Positions 29,830-40,446 of a DNA stretch of 64,000 bases are shown here, piece after piece; position 1 is the stretch's first letter, and each line of letters starts with the position of its first letter. The DNA comes from Silvanigrella aquatica (GTDB lineage: Bacteria; Bdellovibrionota_B; Oligoflexia; Silvanigrellales; Silvanigrellaceae): positions 1,819,338 to 1,883,337 of the forward strand of contig NZ_CP017834.1 of NCBI RefSeq assembly GCF_001907975.1, read 5' to 3'. Under the pieces are notes generated by a model. That model was given only the letters and a program-made list of their open reading frames with translations, made no database searches and was not told where the DNA came from. The position numbers were made by a program, and so were the translations under genes.

Positions 29830-30576
29830 TTAAAGCGCACTATATTTTTTAATTATTTCTTTATATTCAGCTGTCTGAATAAGCGTCTTTAAAGCATTAC
29901 CAAATGCAATAGACTTATCTTTATTTTTTTTTGAGAAAGCAACGTATCTTGGAATTTTTTTAACTGAAGAAGGTAAAAATCGTACTTGTTTTGTATAATT
30001 ATTTGTCCTTGCTTCAAAAGATAACGTATAAAAATCGCCAATAATAGCATCAACAAATCCTTTTGTAAGGCCAATAATAAGATCATTATTATTAGCAAAT
30101 TCAACTTTAGTAAAATTTTTATAATTATCAAACTCGGTTGTATAATTATATTTTCTCACAATGCCAATTCTTTTTTTGTCAAAATCAGATAATTTATGCC
30201 AGTTTATCATAGTAGAGCTTTTTCGAACCATAAAAGCATGTAAACCATAACGAATAGGTCCCACTAAATAAAAAAGTTTTTGTCTTTCCGGAGTCGAAAC
30301 AAATTGCCATGCGAAATCAACTTCTTCATCTTTTAAAAGTGCATGAACTTTGTCCCAAGAATCATTGTGCACAGAATATTTTACTCCCAGTTTTCTCATA
30401 ACAAGGTTAATAATTTCATAATCCATTCCTAATTTTTTATTTTTATTAATGTAATTAAAGGGAGGATAATTTTTTTCACAAGCTCCCTTCCATTCTTCTG
30501 CAAAAGAACTTGAAACACTCATTATAAATAAAAAAATAATAAATATTCGTAAAATCTTTCTAGTAAATAATCCCAT
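29830..30576 (-). CDS. Periplasmic amino-acid-type solute-binding protein (SBP family 3)
   Basis: 248 aa with a Sec signal peptide (basic RK, hydrophobic IFIIFLFIMS, cleavage near SFA-EE). The mature part has the family-3 pattern: YPPFNYINKNKKLGMDYEIINLVMRK, FAWQFVSTPERQKLFYLVGPI, and late KKYSAL. The ligand-binding Asp of the GxxxDxAxxP-like loop is replaced in context by FVDAIIGDFYT. No permease or ATPase gene adjoins it, so it is either an orphan binding protein feeding another transporter or a sensor. Ligand unknown, probably an amino acid or similar small anion. Confidence 0.85.
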   Translation of the reverse strand: MGLFTRKILRIFIIFLFIMSVSSSFAEEWKGACEKNYPPFNYINKNKKLGMDYEIINLVMRKLGVKYSVHNDSWDKVHALLKDEEVDFAWQFVSTPERQKLFYLVGPIRYGLHAFMVRKSSTMINWHKLSDFDKKRIGIVRKYNYTTEFDNYKNFTKVEFANNNDLIIGLTKGFVDAIIGDFYTLSFEARTNNYTKQVRFLPSSVKKIPRYVAFSKKNKDKSIAFGNALKTLIQTAEYKEIIKKYSAL

Positions 30577-30667
30577 TTAGACACCCTAATTTTCTAAATT
30601 CTAAAAACTTAAGTATTATTTAAATACAAATTAAATTTTTATCTACAAATTTGTGAAGCCATTTAAA

Positions 30668-31255
30668 TTAATATCGAATTATTTTTAAACATACTACATT
30701 CCCTTGTGAAAACCAAGGGCGTGGCGGATTTTGACTTTCTAACCCATCCGCTTCGTCATCCGATATACCTATAAATTTTAAAGGACTGACAACGCGTACA
30801 AGGGCTCTAAATTCTCCCGCCTGACATAAAGAAGGTAACAGGTTGTCATATTCTTCAGAATAAGCCACTTCCTGAAAAGGCAGAAAAATTTTCGTCTTGC
30901 GAAAGACAATGAAATCTCCCGGATTGAAAGAATAAATGAAATCTTCATGAATTTGAGGACTGTCTAAAACGATGATTTCTAAGGGCATAAAATCAAATAT
31001 CCACATGGAAGACAATGATTTCATACGGTTTCCATCCTGATATTCCGTTTCTTGCGTCACAATCCGCCATTTTTTATGATCATAGTAGCTAAAAATAATA
31101 CGTTTCACAGGTATAGTGACATACTCAGAAACAGGCACCTCAGGAGGAAGCGCAATGTCCTCCGAATTCATGGGAGCTTGGCAGGAAATAAAAAATGCAA
31201 GTAGCATTATACAGATAAATATTGTTAATGATAGGTAATCACATCGTAAGCGCAT
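30668..31255 (-). CDS. Putative lipoprotein of unknown function
   Basis: 195 aa. The ATG at 31255 was chosen over 31276 because AAGGA lies 5 bases upstream and the shorter N-terminus makes a proper signal. A hydrophobic stretch (LTIFICIMLLAFFIS) ends in FISC, a plausible lipobox, followed by QAPMNSED. The mature part has alternating beta-rich segments, including a KRIIFSYYDHKKWRIV stretch and a proline-rich end (QNPPRPWF). I do not recognise a family. It diverges from lepA, sharing a ~93-base promoter region. Confidence 0.75.
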   Translation of the reverse strand: MRLRCDYLSLTIFICIMLLAFFISCQAPMNSEDIALPPEVPVSEYVTIPVKRIIFSYYDHKKWRIVTQETEYQDGNRMKSLSSMWIFDFMPLEIIVLDSPQIHEDFIYSFNPGDFIVFRKTKIFLPFQEVAYSEEYDNLLPSLCQAGEFRALVRVVSPLKFIGISDDEADGLESQNPPRPWFSQGNVVCLKIIRY

Positions 31256-31348
31256 ATCAGTCCTTGCGAATGACATACTTTGAAGTATGTTCCCTTGGGT
31301 TGCGCTATCGGCAATATCGAGACTTTATTTTAACTAAGGCAGAAAAGA

Positions 31349-33169
31349 ATGAGCAAAACAGCAAATGCAGAACCAAATTTAATTAGAAATTTTTGTATCA
31401 TTGCGCATATCGATCACGGAAAATCCACTCTCGCCGATCGCTTATTAGAACTCACCGGCGCCGTTGCCGATCGTGATAAACAAGCTCAAATACTCGATAG
31501 CATGGACTTGGAGCGCGAAAGAGGCATTACCATCAAAGCCCAAACCGCGACCGTAGATTACAAAGCAAAAGACGGCAAAATCTACACCTTAAATCTTATT
31601 GACACCCCGGGTCACGTTGACTTCACATACGAGGTGAGCCGCAGCCTAACAGCATGTGAAGGTGCCTTGCTTGTTGTCGATGCCACTCAAGGAGTAGAAG
31701 CACAAACCGTCGCCAATGTTTACTTAGCGGGAGATAACAATGTTGAAATTCTCCCTGTTATAAATAAAGCCGACCTTCCGAGTGCAGATTATGAGCGCGT
31801 TTGCTTACAAATTGAAGAAGAACTCGCCATAGATACATCGAATGCCATTAAATGCAGCGCCAAAACAGGGATGGGAGTTCCTGACATTTTAGAAGCCATT
31901 ATTCAATTTATCCCGGCACCAGAAGACACGCGTCAAAAAGATCTTCGTGCCCTTATATTTGATAGCTGGTTTGACCCCTATCAAGGAGTAATTGTTCTTG
32001 TGCGCGTAGTAGATGGTATTGTAAAAATAGGCGATCAAATAAAAATGATGCACTCGGGCAAAACCTTTGAAGTGCAAAAAGTGGGAATTATGTGCGTCAA
32101 AGCTTATCCAAGAGAAAGCTTAAGCGCTGGAGAAGTGGGTTATATTGTTGCCAATGTCAAAGATGTGAAGGACTCTCGTGTTGGCGACACCATTTCCCAT
32201 GCTCATTCGACTGTAGAACCTCTACCCGGATTTAAAAAAGCAAAACAAATGGTTTTTGCAGGGATTTTCCCAGTGGAAACAAACCAATTTGAAGCTTTAA
32301 AAGATGCTCTCGCCAAACTCACACTCAACGACAGTTCTTTAAGTTATGAACCCGAAACATCCGTTGCCTTGGGCTTTGGTTTTCGCTGCGGATTTTTAGG
32401 TTTATTGCACATGGAAATCATTCAGGAACGTCTAGAACGTGAATATAATATGAATGTTATTTTCACCGCTCCTACATGTGTTTACATTGTCCAAACAACA
32501 AAAGGAGAAGAATTAAGAGTTGATAACCCTGCTAATTTGCCACCTCCTGCAAACATTGCCAAATTTTTGGAACCCCTTGTCAAAGCAACCTTTCATATGC
32601 CTCAAGAACATCTTGGAAGCGTCATGGCGCTTTTAGCGGAACGACGCGGCATTCAAACAAAAATGGAATATCTCACGCAAAGCCGTGTCATGCTGCAGTA
32701 TGAATTGCCCTTAAATGAGATGGTTTTTGACTTTTTTGATCGCATTAAAAGCATTTCCCGCGGTTATGCCAGCATGGATTATGAATTTCATGACTATAAA
32801 GAAAGTGATTTGGTACGACTGGATATCCTTGTCAATGGCGATCCTCTCGATGCGCTTTCCTGTATTGTGCACAGAAGCAGCTCCTACGAAAGAGGCCGTT
32901 TGCTAGTTAAAAAATTAAGAGAAGTGATTCCAAGACAACAATTTGAAGTTCCCTTACAAGCTGCTATTGGCTCCAAGGTCATTGCTCGTGAAACCTTAAG
33001 CGCCATGCGTAAAGATGTGACCGCAAAATGTTATGGCGGTGATATATCGCGTAAAAGAAAGTTGCTAGATAAACAAAAAGAAGGCAAAAAGCGGATGAAG
33101 CAAGTGGGAAGTGTCGAAATTCCTCAAGAAGCATTCATGGCGATACTAAACCTTTCCGATGTAGAATGA
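31349..33169 (+). CDS. lepA: Elongation factor 4 (LepA), ribosomal back-translocase GTPase
   Basis: 606 aa, normal length. It is a translational GTPase acting on stalled or mistranslocated ribosomes. Visible: G1 AHIDHGKST (19-27), switch [11 protein letters not shown]3 DTPGHVD (85-91), G4 NKAD (139-142), the LepA-specific [13 protein letters not shown] domain III/V motif, and a C-terminal domain ending in the basic [18 protein letters not shown] segment. Codon use is more G+C-rich than the neighbours, consistent with a conserved, well-expressed gene. The stop codon overlaps the start of the MFS gene (ATGA), so the two are translationally coupled. Confidence 0.98.
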   Translation: MSKTANAEPNLIRNFCIIAHIDHGKSTLADRLLELTGAVADRDKQAQILDSMDLERERGITIKAQTATVDYKAKDGKIYTLNLIDTPGHVDFTYEVSRSLTACEGALLVVDATQGVEAQTVANVYLAGDNNVEILPVINKADLPSADYERVCLQIEEELAIDTSNAIKCSAKTGMGVPDILEAIIQFIPAPEDTRQKDLRALIFDSWFDPYQGVIVLVRVVDGIVKIGDQIKMMHSGKTFEVQKVGIMCVKAYPRESLSAGEVGYIVANVKDVKDSRVGDTISHAHSTVEPLPGFKKAKQMVFAGIFPVETNQFEALKDALAKLTLNDSSLSYEPETSVALGFGFRCGFLGLLHMEIIQERLEREYNMNVIFTAPTCVYIVQTTKGEELRVDNPANLPPPANIAKFLEPLVKATFHMPQEHLGSVMALLAERRGIQTKMEYLTQSRVMLQYELPLNEMVFDFFDRIKSISRGYASMDYEFHDYKESDLVRLDILVNGDPLDALSCIVHRSSSYERGRLLVKKLREVIPRQQFEVPLQAAIGSKVIARETLSAMRKDVTAKCYGGDISRKRKLLDKQKEGKKRMKQVGSVEIPQEAFMAILNLSDVE

Positions 33170-34362
33170 TGAAAAAAAAACATCACCACATTTTGTTTCT
33201 TATTTTTTTAGTTCTCTTTGAGTTTGCAGTTTACTTGTCAAATGACATGATTCTGCCTGCCTTGGTTGATGTTGTTAAAGAATTTAATCATACCGATGCT
33301 CTCATTCCCTTATCACTTTCTATTTTTCTGTTTGGTTCTCTTTCAATCCAACTGCTCGTAGGCCCCCTTTCCGATCAGTATGGTCGCCGGATAACCATGT
33401 TTGCAGGGGGATTTCTTGTTTTAGTAGGAAATGTCCTTGGCATGTATGCAACTGATATGCTTGAATTTTTTATTGCTCGTATCCTTCAGGGAATGGGTCC
33501 CTGCTTTATTGGTGTAGCAGGATACGCCTGCGTTCATGAACTTTATGATGAAAAAGAAGCCATTCACGTCATATCCTGGATGGCTTCTGTTGCTTTATTT
33601 GCACCCATGTTAGGCCCCTTCCTAGGAAGTCTTGTTATTTTATTTGCAGGTTGGCGCTTTATTTTTATGAGTACATTTCTTCTTGCCTTTATTGGGCTTG
33701 TCGGATTGTGGTTTACCATGCCAGAAACTCTCACTAAAAATAAATCAGTAAAAATGAAGTTAAACCTTATTTTTCATAATTATTTAGATCTTTTAAAAAA
33801 TAGAAAATTTACCTTTGGCAGCATCAGCTTTGGCTTTTCCTTCGGCGCTATTATGATTTGGATAGCCAGTTCTCCCATAATTTTAATTCATTTATTAGGG
33901 CTTAATAAGACAGAATTTGGCTTAATCCAAATTCCTGTTTTTTTATCATTTATTTTGGGAACATTTTTGTTACGTTATATTTCAAAATCGTTTTCCTCTA
34001 TGAATTGTTTATTTATTGGTTTTACCATCACTTTTGTAGGATCATGCCTTTCCGTATTGTTCTCATTATTAAATCCACAAAGTTTGCTTCTTTTAATCAT
34101 ATCTATTTCAATTTTTAACCTCGGTTATGGTATTCTTTCGGCGCCATTTATGCGCATCATTCTAGATTCCACAAGGCAGTCTAAAGGAATCGCTTCTGCT
34201 CTTTCCGCGTTTATTTATTTTACAATTGCAATTGCAGCTTCAGCTGCTTTCGGATTGATTTATTCCGTAAGTCTTATTTCTTTTACTTTATATATCTTTG
34301 TAACCTTAATACTTTCAGGCATTTCTTTATTATTCATGAAACCATTTAAAAAATTAAAATAA
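33166..34362 (+). CDS. MFS multidrug exporter, MdfA-like
   Basis: 398 aa inner-membrane protein with about 12 hydrophobic segments. It resembles Mdf[15 protein letters not shown] in TM1 keeps Glu19 and Asp27 with the 8-residue spacing of the MdfA proton/drug residues E26/D34. Motif A is [10 protein letters not shown]. Motif C-like sequence [15 protein letters not shown] follows, then APMLGPFLG. Likely a drug/H+ antiporter; substrates cannot be read from sequence. It begins in the stop codon of lepA (ATGA overlap), an unusual partner for lepA, which often sits with lepB. Confidence 0.88.
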   Translation: MMKKKHHHILFLIFLVLFEFAVYLSNDMILPALVDVVKEFNHTDALIPLSLSIFLFGSLSIQLLVGPLSDQYGRRITMFAGGFLVLVGNVLGMYATDMLEFFIARILQGMGPCFIGVAGYACVHELYDEKEAIHVISWMASVALFAPMLGPFLGSLVILFAGWRFIFMSTFLLAFIGLVGLWFTMPETLTKNKSVKMKLNLIFHNYLDLLKNRKFTFGSISFGFSFGAIMIWIASSPIILIHLLGLNKTEFGLIQIPVFLSFILGTFLLRYISKSFSSMNCLFIGFTITFVGSCLSVLFSLLNPQSLLLLIISISIFNLGYGILSAPFMRIILDSTRQSKGIASALSAFIYFTIAIAASAAFGLIYSVSLISFTLYIFVTLILSGISLLFMKPFKKLK

Positions 34363-34494
34363 CTAAAATAGCAAAAAATATATTAGGAATGCAATCATTT
34401 TTTTGACGTTTTTTAAAAATTAAAAAATCCCTTAAAATAAATAAGCCATAAAACTATTTAATCATTGTTTGAAAATAAAGGGAAAGGAATTTTA

Positions 34495-35520
34495 ATGAAA
34501 AAATCAAATTTTGTAGCGAATTTAAGTTTGGTAATTATATCTGCGACAATAAATTTTTCAATTCATGCCGCTGATGCTGCTATAGATATCAAAAAAGGAA
34601 TTAGCGAAAGCTATCAAAAATTTAAAGGAATTAAAGAGGGTAAAAACGCCGATTATATTCCTGATTTAGCAAAGGTAAACCCCTCCTTATTTAGTATTGC
34701 TATTGCCACAGTAGATGGAAAAATAGAATCAATTGGCGATGCCGAAACGACATTTTCCATTCAATCCATTTCGAAGCCTCTGATTTATGGATTAGCTTTA
34801 AAAGACAATGGAGAAAAATTAAATATTAAAGTAGGACTCAATGCAACAGGGCAAAAATTTAATTCTATTCAAGCGCTTGAATCCACTCAAAATCACATAC
34901 AAAACCCTATGGTGAATGCGGGAGCAATTCAAGTCACAAGCTTTGTCAAAGGAAAAGATAGCAATGAAAAATGGCAAAAGGCTTTAAATTTCGTACAACA
35001 ATTAGCTGAAGGCAAAAGTGGTGAAAAAAAACCTTATTTTGGCGAAGCAGTTTACAAATCAGAATCCTCCACAAATCTGCGTAATAAAGCCATATCCGAT
35101 TTACTAAATGCTTACGGTATGATGGGAGGAGATCCTCTTGATGCTCTCGATCGCTATACAAAAGCATGCTCAATCATGATCACGACAAAACAATTGGCTA
35201 TGATTGGTGCTACTTTAGCAAATCAAGGTACCAATCCCATAACAAAGAAAAATATTTTACAAACAGAATACGTAAAAGATGTTGTAGCAGAAATGTCCGT
35301 TAATGGTCTTTATGAAACCAGCGGTGAATGGTGGGTAAATGTGGGCGTCGCCTCAAAAAGTGGTGTCGGTGGCGGAATTCTTGCCGTCATTCCAAACAAA
35401 ATGGCAATTGCGGTCTTTTCACCACCTCTTGATGGTGCAGGAAATAGCGTAAAAGCACAAGAAGTCATCAAATATTTATCTAAAAATTGGAAATTACACT
35501 TCTTAGATCTTATCAAATAA
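34495..35520 (+). CDS. glsA: Glutaminase (beta-lactamase-like fold) with N-terminal signal peptide
   Basis: 341 aa. It hydrolyses L-glutamine to glutamate and ammonia. The Ser-x-x-Lys catalytic motif is present as SISK (residues 91-94), followed by NPMVNAGAI, a YKSES segment and the SGVGGG loop (in SKSGVGGGIL). The ATG at 34495 was chosen over 34465 because AAAGGAA precedes it. This gives a clear Sec signal peptide (MKK, hydrophobic LSLVIISATI, cleavage near IHA-AD), which is unusual because most bacterial family members are cytosolic. It is followed 51 bases on by an MCP. Periplasmic action on imported glutamine is inferred. Confidence 0.9.
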   Translation: MKKSNFVANLSLVIISATINFSIHAADAAIDIKKGISESYQKFKGIKEGKNADYIPDLAKVNPSLFSIAIATVDGKIESIGDAETTFSIQSISKPLIYGLALKDNGEKLNIKVGLNATGQKFNSIQALESTQNHIQNPMVNAGAIQVTSFVKGKDSNEKWQKALNFVQQLAEGKSGEKKPYFGEAVYKSESSTNLRNKAISDLLNAYGMMGGDPLDALDRYTKACSIMITTKQLAMIGATLANQGTNPITKKNILQTEYVKDVVAEMSVNGLYETSGEWWVNVGVASKSGVGGGILAVIPNKMAIAVFSPPLDGAGNSVKAQEVIKYLSKNWKLHFLDLIK

Positions 35521-35571
35521 GAAGTCTATTTAGTTTTACACAATTATTGTTCATGACATAAGGAGTTATTG

Positions 35572-37056
35572 ATGCTGAAAAAATTTAGTATCAGAAAAAA
35601 AATGACCCTCTGGAATGTTTTAATTATAGTCATTTTTACTATTGTTCTATTTTTCTTATGTTATGACGCACTCGACCGTTCTCTTTTAGAAAAACAAAAT
35701 AAAATAAAAGCTCTTACGGAATCTGCGGCTGGTATTGTTTATAAATATATTAAATTAGAAAAAAATGGTGAGTTAACTCACGCCGAAGCTGTAGAAGCGG
35801 CATCAGAAAACGTCGAAGCCCTTCGTTTTGATGATGGAAATTACATTTTTATTGATGACTATGATCAAAGACAAATTGTTAACCCCACAAGACCCGAAAA
35901 CAAAAACCAAATTCAACCAACTGATCCAGAAATGCTTAAAAGACTTCATAATATTATTGATAAAAATACTCCTGGAGAGTATTTTTATTATACCGCAAAA
36001 AAACCTGGAACATCAGAATTTCTACCAAAAATATCTTATATCGCTCCTATTACTGAATGGAAGTGGACTATTGGAACAGGGGTTTATATGGATGACATTG
36101 CGGCGCAAAAAACAAGTTATATTATTGAAATATCCATAATATGTGCTTTAATTTTCATATTTCTTATGATCATTGCAACATTATTTTCAAATTCCATGAC
36201 TGTTCCCTTAGCAAAATTATCGGCCTCTCTCCTAAATTCATCTAATGAGATGGAAACAAAATCTTTAAATCTATCAAAAATGAGTGAAGAAGTTGGAAAT
36301 TCTTCTAAATCACAAGCCGATTCCATACAAGAAACGGCAGCTGCTATTGCCGAAGTAACAAGCATGATCGCACGCACTTCTAAGCTCACAGAGCAATCCG
36401 ATGAGTTAGCACACATTATTGCTAACGGAACAAAAGAAGGAGGAGAAGCTGTAACACGAATGGTGTCAGCAATGGAGTCCATTCAAGAATCCAGCCAAAG
36501 ACTTTCTGATATTGAAACCATTATCAAACAAATTGAAAGCAAAACCATGGTAATTAATGAAATTGTTTCTAAAACGGAACTATTATCATTAAATGCATCC
36601 ATTGAAGCTGCCAGAGCTGGTGAATATGGCAAAGGATTTGCTGTGGTTGCTGAAGAAGTGGGAAATTTAGCAAATACCAGTGGAAAGTCTTCAAATGAAA
36701 TTCGAGAACTTCTCGAAAAAAGCAGAAACAGTGTGCAAGAAATTTTACATTTGACAGTGCAACGCGTATCGGAAGGTCAGGAAAAAACAAAATCGGTTGC
36801 CACAACATTTGAAAAAATTACAGTTGATGTAAACAACATCAATACGCAAATGCAACAAATTACCGAAGCAACAAAGGAACAAGAAATTGGTGTAAAACAA
36901 ATTGCTACTGCCATGGCAAGAATTGACTCCTCTGCAATTAATAACTTATCAAACGCCGAAAAATCAGTTATAGCTGCTACTGAGGTCTTTGAGATCAGTA
37001 AAGTACTGAAGTCTATTTCTAAAGAAACTGAAGAAATTATATTTGGAAAAGCGTAA
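35572..37056 (+). CDS. Methyl-accepting chemotaxis protein with single Cache sensor
   Basis: 494 aa. ATG at 35572 follows AAGGAG with 6-base spacing. TM1 covers ~13-34. The periplasmic part (~35-182) looks like sCache_2 ([35 protein letters not shown], then [13 protein letters not shown]). TM2 covers ~183-206. The cytoplasmic part is a signalling coiled coil with the conserved tip [31 protein letters not shown] (here quoted in pieces: [13 protein letters not shown] and GFAVVAEEV). No clear HAMP domain and no C-terminal NWETF-like pentapeptide are seen. It senses small molecules, often organic acids in this Cache class. It sits after the exported glutaminase. Confidence 0.93.
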   Translation: MLKKFSIRKKMTLWNVLIIVIFTIVLFFLCYDALDRSLLEKQNKIKALTESAAGIVYKYIKLEKNGELTHAEAVEAASENVEALRFDDGNYIFIDDYDQRQIVNPTRPENKNQIQPTDPEMLKRLHNIIDKNTPGEYFYYTAKKPGTSEFLPKISYIAPITEWKWTIGTGVYMDDIAAQKTSYIIEISIICALIFIFLMIIATLFSNSMTVPLAKLSASLLNSSNEMETKSLNLSKMSEEVGNSSKSQADSIQETAAAIAEVTSMIARTSKLTEQSDELAHIIANGTKEGGEAVTRMVSAMESIQESSQRLSDIETIIKQIESKTMVINEIVSKTELLSLNASIEAARAGEYGKGFAVVAEEVGNLANTSGKSSNEIRELLEKSRNSVQEILHLTVQRVSEGQEKTKSVATTFEKITVDVNNINTQMQQITEATKEQEIGVKQIATAMARIDSSAINNLSNAEKSVIAATEVFEISKVLKSISKETEEIIFGKA

Positions 37057-37111
37057 TTTATTCAAAAATAAATTATGTCTTTAAAGAAGATGATTGTTCA
37101 AGAGGATTGTT

Positions 37112-38092
37112 ATGCCTGCTCATCATTGTCAAGACATATTACGTATTTTATCTGAATATTCTTTAAAACCAGAATTTAAGCTAGAAAGACAAATTGCGCG
37201 TGAACTCTTTACAATTTCAACTGGAAAAGTAAACGATGATGATCCTTTTTTTGAACAACGTATGTCCTCATTTCAAGAATTTTTTGTTTTTGAATATCGA
37301 CTGTCAGAAGGATTTTCAGGATCAACCGTTTTTGAGACCTTTCTTTACAATGGCCAAAGTTGTTATTCATTAGATGAAATTGTTAAGTTTGAGCAATTTC
37401 GAAACTTTAGACATTCTTTATTTCAAGTTGAATCGCATAAAGATGATTGTCTCATTGTAAAAGATCTTATCGCAGATCGTGTCGACACAGTGTATCCTTT
37501 GCCCGATTATTCTTTTGCCGGATTCGATTTAAAGCAAATATTTGATGGCAGACTTATCAATTATGAAAGCAAAAATTATTTTACAAAATCATTTATTTTA
37601 CATTCAAAACTTGTCAAGCATATTATTGAAAAAAATATAGATGAATTTTTAAAAGGTACCATTTATTGTCAAGCACAAAAAAAGATAGACTGGCGCGAAG
37701 AACTTGGCAGAAGAAATAATCTTCTTTCTTCAGTAACAAATCAAAAGCTTGAAATTCAACATGCGGGAAGAAAAAAATCTATCGATCTTCTTAACGTAAC
37801 AAAAAAATTAGCTGACATGCCGCGCACTATTAGCTCAAGAAATTTAATTATGTCTCTAGGTATGAAAGAAGATGCTTCACCTTTTGTTCCCGAAACTTTA
37901 TTCTACGATATTTTACCCTTATTACATGGTCTTGCTTATTGTGAAATTAGAAGTTATCGCTACAAACACATTGATCCCATTAAAATTTATGAAATGGGAA
38001 CAGATAAATATCTCGACATCCCAGGAATTCCAAAAGTAACAAAACTAGATGACGAAAGCAATATTGAGAACTTAGGTATAAAGCCTGCTTAA
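37112..38092 (+). CDS. Conserved-looking hypothetical protein
   Basis: 326 aa. The ATG at 37112 is preferred over the TTG at 37094 because GAGGA lies 5 bases upstream of it. It appears cytoplasmic: no signal peptide or membrane segment. Mixed alpha/beta composition with several charged helices and aromatic-rich strands (FQEFFVFEYRLSEGFSG, ILPLLHGLAYCEIRSYRY). I do not recognise any family. It lies 55 bases after the MCP on the same strand and may be co-transcribed, but an AT-only hairpin overlaps the MCP stop. It is convergent with the metallophosphoesterase. Confidence 0.7.
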   Translation: MPAHHCQDILRILSEYSLKPEFKLERQIARELFTISTGKVNDDDPFFEQRMSSFQEFFVFEYRLSEGFSGSTVFETFLYNGQSCYSLDEIVKFEQFRNFRHSLFQVESHKDDCLIVKDLIADRVDTVYPLPDYSFAGFDLKQIFDGRLINYESKNYFTKSFILHSKLVKHIIEKNIDEFLKGTIYCQAQKKIDWREELGRRNNLLSSVTNQKLEIQHAGRKKSIDLLNVTKKLADMPRTISSRNLIMSLGMKEDASPFVPETLFYDILPLLHGLAYCEIRSYRYKHIDPIKIYEMGTDKYLDIPGIPKVTKLDDESNIENLGIKPA

Positions 38093-38107
38093 ATCCATTT
38101 TGTTACT

Positions 38108-39292
38108 TTATACGTTTGTAAAAAATATCTGTGTGATTTCTGAATCAGAGCCCAGTCGTGCGGGCGGCCCCCAATATCCTGTGCCACGGCTCACATAAAC
38201 CCACATATTTTCATACATTGTAAGTCCTGCTCTAAAGCTTTGAATAAGATGAATAAGCCAAGTCCCTGGCCAAAATTGACCGCCGTGCGTATGTCCTGAT
38301 ATTTGTAGATGATAAAAACCCAGTTTTGCAGCTTCAAAAGCACTATTGGGTTGATGGGCGAGTAAAATTTTTAAATGTGCTTGAGAAGAAGCCCCCACAA
38401 TGGATTTTTCCGGATCCATTTTTTGCTTAGGGTCAAAATTCTCTGCTCTTAAATCTGTCAATCCTCCAATGACAACATGAGCATCACCGACATTAAAACT
38501 TCTATTTTCATTCCCTAAATAAATGCTTCCCAAAGATTTCATATATTCAATCCAACCTAATGAATCCCAGTAATATTCATGATTTCCTGTGACGTAATAA
38601 ACACCATATTTTGCTTTTAATTTGCCTAGGGGCGCAACAAAGTTTTTTATTTGATCGACAAAGCCATCGACGAGGTCACCTGTTATGACAATAACATCAG
38701 GATTTAAAGAATTAACGCGCTCAACCACCGCCTCAACATAATTCAGGCCAATTGTTTGTCCTATATGAAAATCGGTAAGCTGCACCACCTGAAATGATCT
38801 TAAATCGGGATGCAAATTTTTTAGTGGAACAAAAACTTTTTTTACATCAGGAATTTTTCTGGCATTATAAAAAGCAATTCCACTTATAATACTAGCACAA
38901 CCTAGTGCTATAAATTGTAAAAAACTTCTTCTATTTATATCAATTTTTGAATTTCTATTTTTTAAATGATTTTTTCTTCTTAAAAAATAAAATATATATC
39001 TCGATAAAAATAAAACATCAGCAACAAAAAAACAAGTTAAGAGAAAAAACATAAAACCTAATAATGTATAACTTATCCATTCAATATAATAAAAATTTTC
39101 TGGAATATTACCTTGCCATCGCAAATACCGCATCCCCCAAAATCCCGCATTAACAATAATCATGAATATAAAAACACTTATGTAAATTAAATAATTTCTT
39201 TTAGGATGGAGCATTTTAATAAATGATATACATAAATAAATATAAGAAAAAATCAAAAAAGCAAACACGACAAATATTCTTAAATAATCCAT
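38108..39292 (-). CDS. Membrane-anchored calcineurin-like metallophosphoesterase with internal twin-arginine motif
   Basis: 394 aa. Three membrane segments (~5-25, 33-53, 70-103) precede a strongly basic loop ending NRRSFLQF (RR at 121-122) and a fourth segment (~126-142). The catalytic domain has DFH (D174/H176), GD at 205-206, GNHE at 236-239, H313 and GHTH at 333-336, the full di-metal set of the YkuE/YaeI-type phosphoesterases. By the positive-inside rule the catalytic domain is periplasmic. The RR motif before TM4 suggests Tat export of the folded metal domain after Sec insertion of TM1-3. Substrate unknown; UDP-2,3-diacylglucosamine pyrophosphatase-like activity has been proposed for relatives. 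Confidence 0.9.
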   Translation of the reverse strand: MDYLRIFVVFAFLIFSYIYLCISFIKMLHPKRNYLIYISVFIFMIIVNAGFWGMRYLRWQGNIPENFYYIEWISYTLLGFMFFLLTCFFVADVLFLSRYIFYFLRRKNHLKNRNSKIDINRRSFLQFIALGCASIISGIAFYNARKIPDVKKVFVPLKNLHPDLRSFQVVQLTDFHIGQTIGLNYVEAVVERVNSLNPDVIVITGDLVDGFVDQIKNFVAPLGKLKAKYGVYYVTGNHEYYWDSLGWIEYMKSLGSIYLGNENRSFNVGDAHVVIGGLTDLRAENFDPKQKMDPEKSIVGASSQAHLKILLAHQPNSAFEAAKLGFYHLQISGHTHGGQFWPGTWLIHLIQSFRAGLTMYENMWVYVSRGTGYWGPPARLGSDSEITQIFFTNV

Positions 39293-39341
39293 TTTAAATT
39301 CCTTTTAAAAGATTAATTATTTTTCAAATGAAAATACCTAA

Positions 39342-40340
39342 TTATTTTTTATAAAATTCATTTAATATATTTTCAATTCTTCTTGGGATTGGGATATCAT
39401 CATCATAAAGCACCCAATTTTTTGTGGCAGAACCTTCAAAATTTAAAGTATTAAAATTCAAAAAGTTTTCATTAACAATTAAATTTTCTTTTCTTCTATT
39501 CAAAAACTTAACAAAGCTTTGCGCTAAAGGCTCTTGAACCGTATCTGATACAATACCAACACCCATGCGATCGTAATACGTTACTTTTGCAGGAACGACA
39601 AATTTTAAATCAGAAATCACTTTTTTTAATTTTAAATAATCTGAGCGAAATATGACCGCAGCTTCAATTTTATTTCCTAAAAAAGCAAGTTCTAAAGGAT
39701 AGTCTATATTTGCACTTTGTAACTTCAAACTTTGCAGCCATTTTAAAGTTGGTTCGGGTATAAACCAGGATGAAGTCGTAATCTCTTTGCTCGTGGCGAG
39801 TAAAGCTAAAAGGAGTTGGTGTTTAGGAAAATTTGAGACAAAAACCCTTTGCCGCCAATAGGGATTTTCATCGGGATTAATAAGCCAATCCCAAGAAACT
39901 TGGCCTCTCTTTAATACAAAATTCTTTTTATTAAAGGCAATACCCATGGGATCAGCCATGAGAGTTAAATAGGAACGCCCATCCAAATTCAAGCGCGACT
40001 TACTCTGAAGAGGATAGGTCGCGTTGATGGTCCCTGAAAATATAGCTTCATCATTTAATGAACGCAATTGTCTTTGCAAGAAGAGTCTTTGTAAAACACG
40101 TTCATCGGATATGACAACATCATAATTCCTTAATCCCGCTCGCAAACGTGATTCATATTCATAACGACTTCCTACAAATTCTATGCGGACATTGGAGCGA
40201 CTTTCCTCCTCAAACTGAGCAATAACCTTAGGGGAAAGTACACCGATGGGAGCCAACAAATTTAAAACAGGTTTGAAAGCAGCAGAATTTGCTGAAAAAT
40301 TCAAAATTATTAAAAATACTAAAACAAAAAATTGAAGCAA
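39342..40340 (-). CDS. PotD/PotF-like periplasmic solute-binding protein
   Basis: 332 aa. TTG start at 40340 with AAGGAGG (40346-40352) at ideal spacing. Signal peptide cleaved near NSAAF. The mature protein follows the polyamine/iron-binding family-1 pattern: LLAPIGVLSPKVIAQFEEES, YDVVISDERVLQRL, a DPMGIAFNKKNF hinge, WDWLINP and VGIVSDTVQEP. No pot permease genes adjoin it; it diverges from the S1 gene. Polyamine or another small cation is a guess from family. Confidence 0.82.
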   Translation of the reverse strand: MLQFFVLVFLIILNFSANSAAFKPVLNLLAPIGVLSPKVIAQFEEESRSNVRIEFVGSRYEYESRLRAGLRNYDVVISDERVLQRLFLQRQLRSLNDEAIFSGTINATYPLQSKSRLNLDGRSYLTLMADPMGIAFNKKNFVLKRGQVSWDWLINPDENPYWRQRVFVSNFPKHQLLLALLATSKEITTSSWFIPEPTLKWLQSLKLQSANIDYPLELAFLGNKIEAAVIFRSDYLKLKKVISDLKFVVPAKVTYYDRMGVGIVSDTVQEPLAQSFVKFLNRRKENLIVNENFLNFNTLNFEGSATKNWVLYDDDIPIPRRIENILNEFYKK

Positions 40341-40446
40341 GCCTCGCCTCCTTCCATAACATTTGATCTTATATCCACATTATGGCACAAAAGGCTTCTT
40401 AATGCTTGGCGCATAAGTTAAAGCAATCAACAAGGACGAACCACCC

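Noticed and set aside
36117-36482. 121-codon minus-strand frame inside the MCP gene
   Set aside because: It is antisense to the signalling domain. It has biased composition and no start signal.
37054-37075. Perfect 9-bp inverted repeat at the MCP stop codon (TAATTTATT / AATAAATTA)
   Set aside because: It is composed only of A and T, overlaps the stop and lacks a solid T run, so it is too weak to call a terminator.
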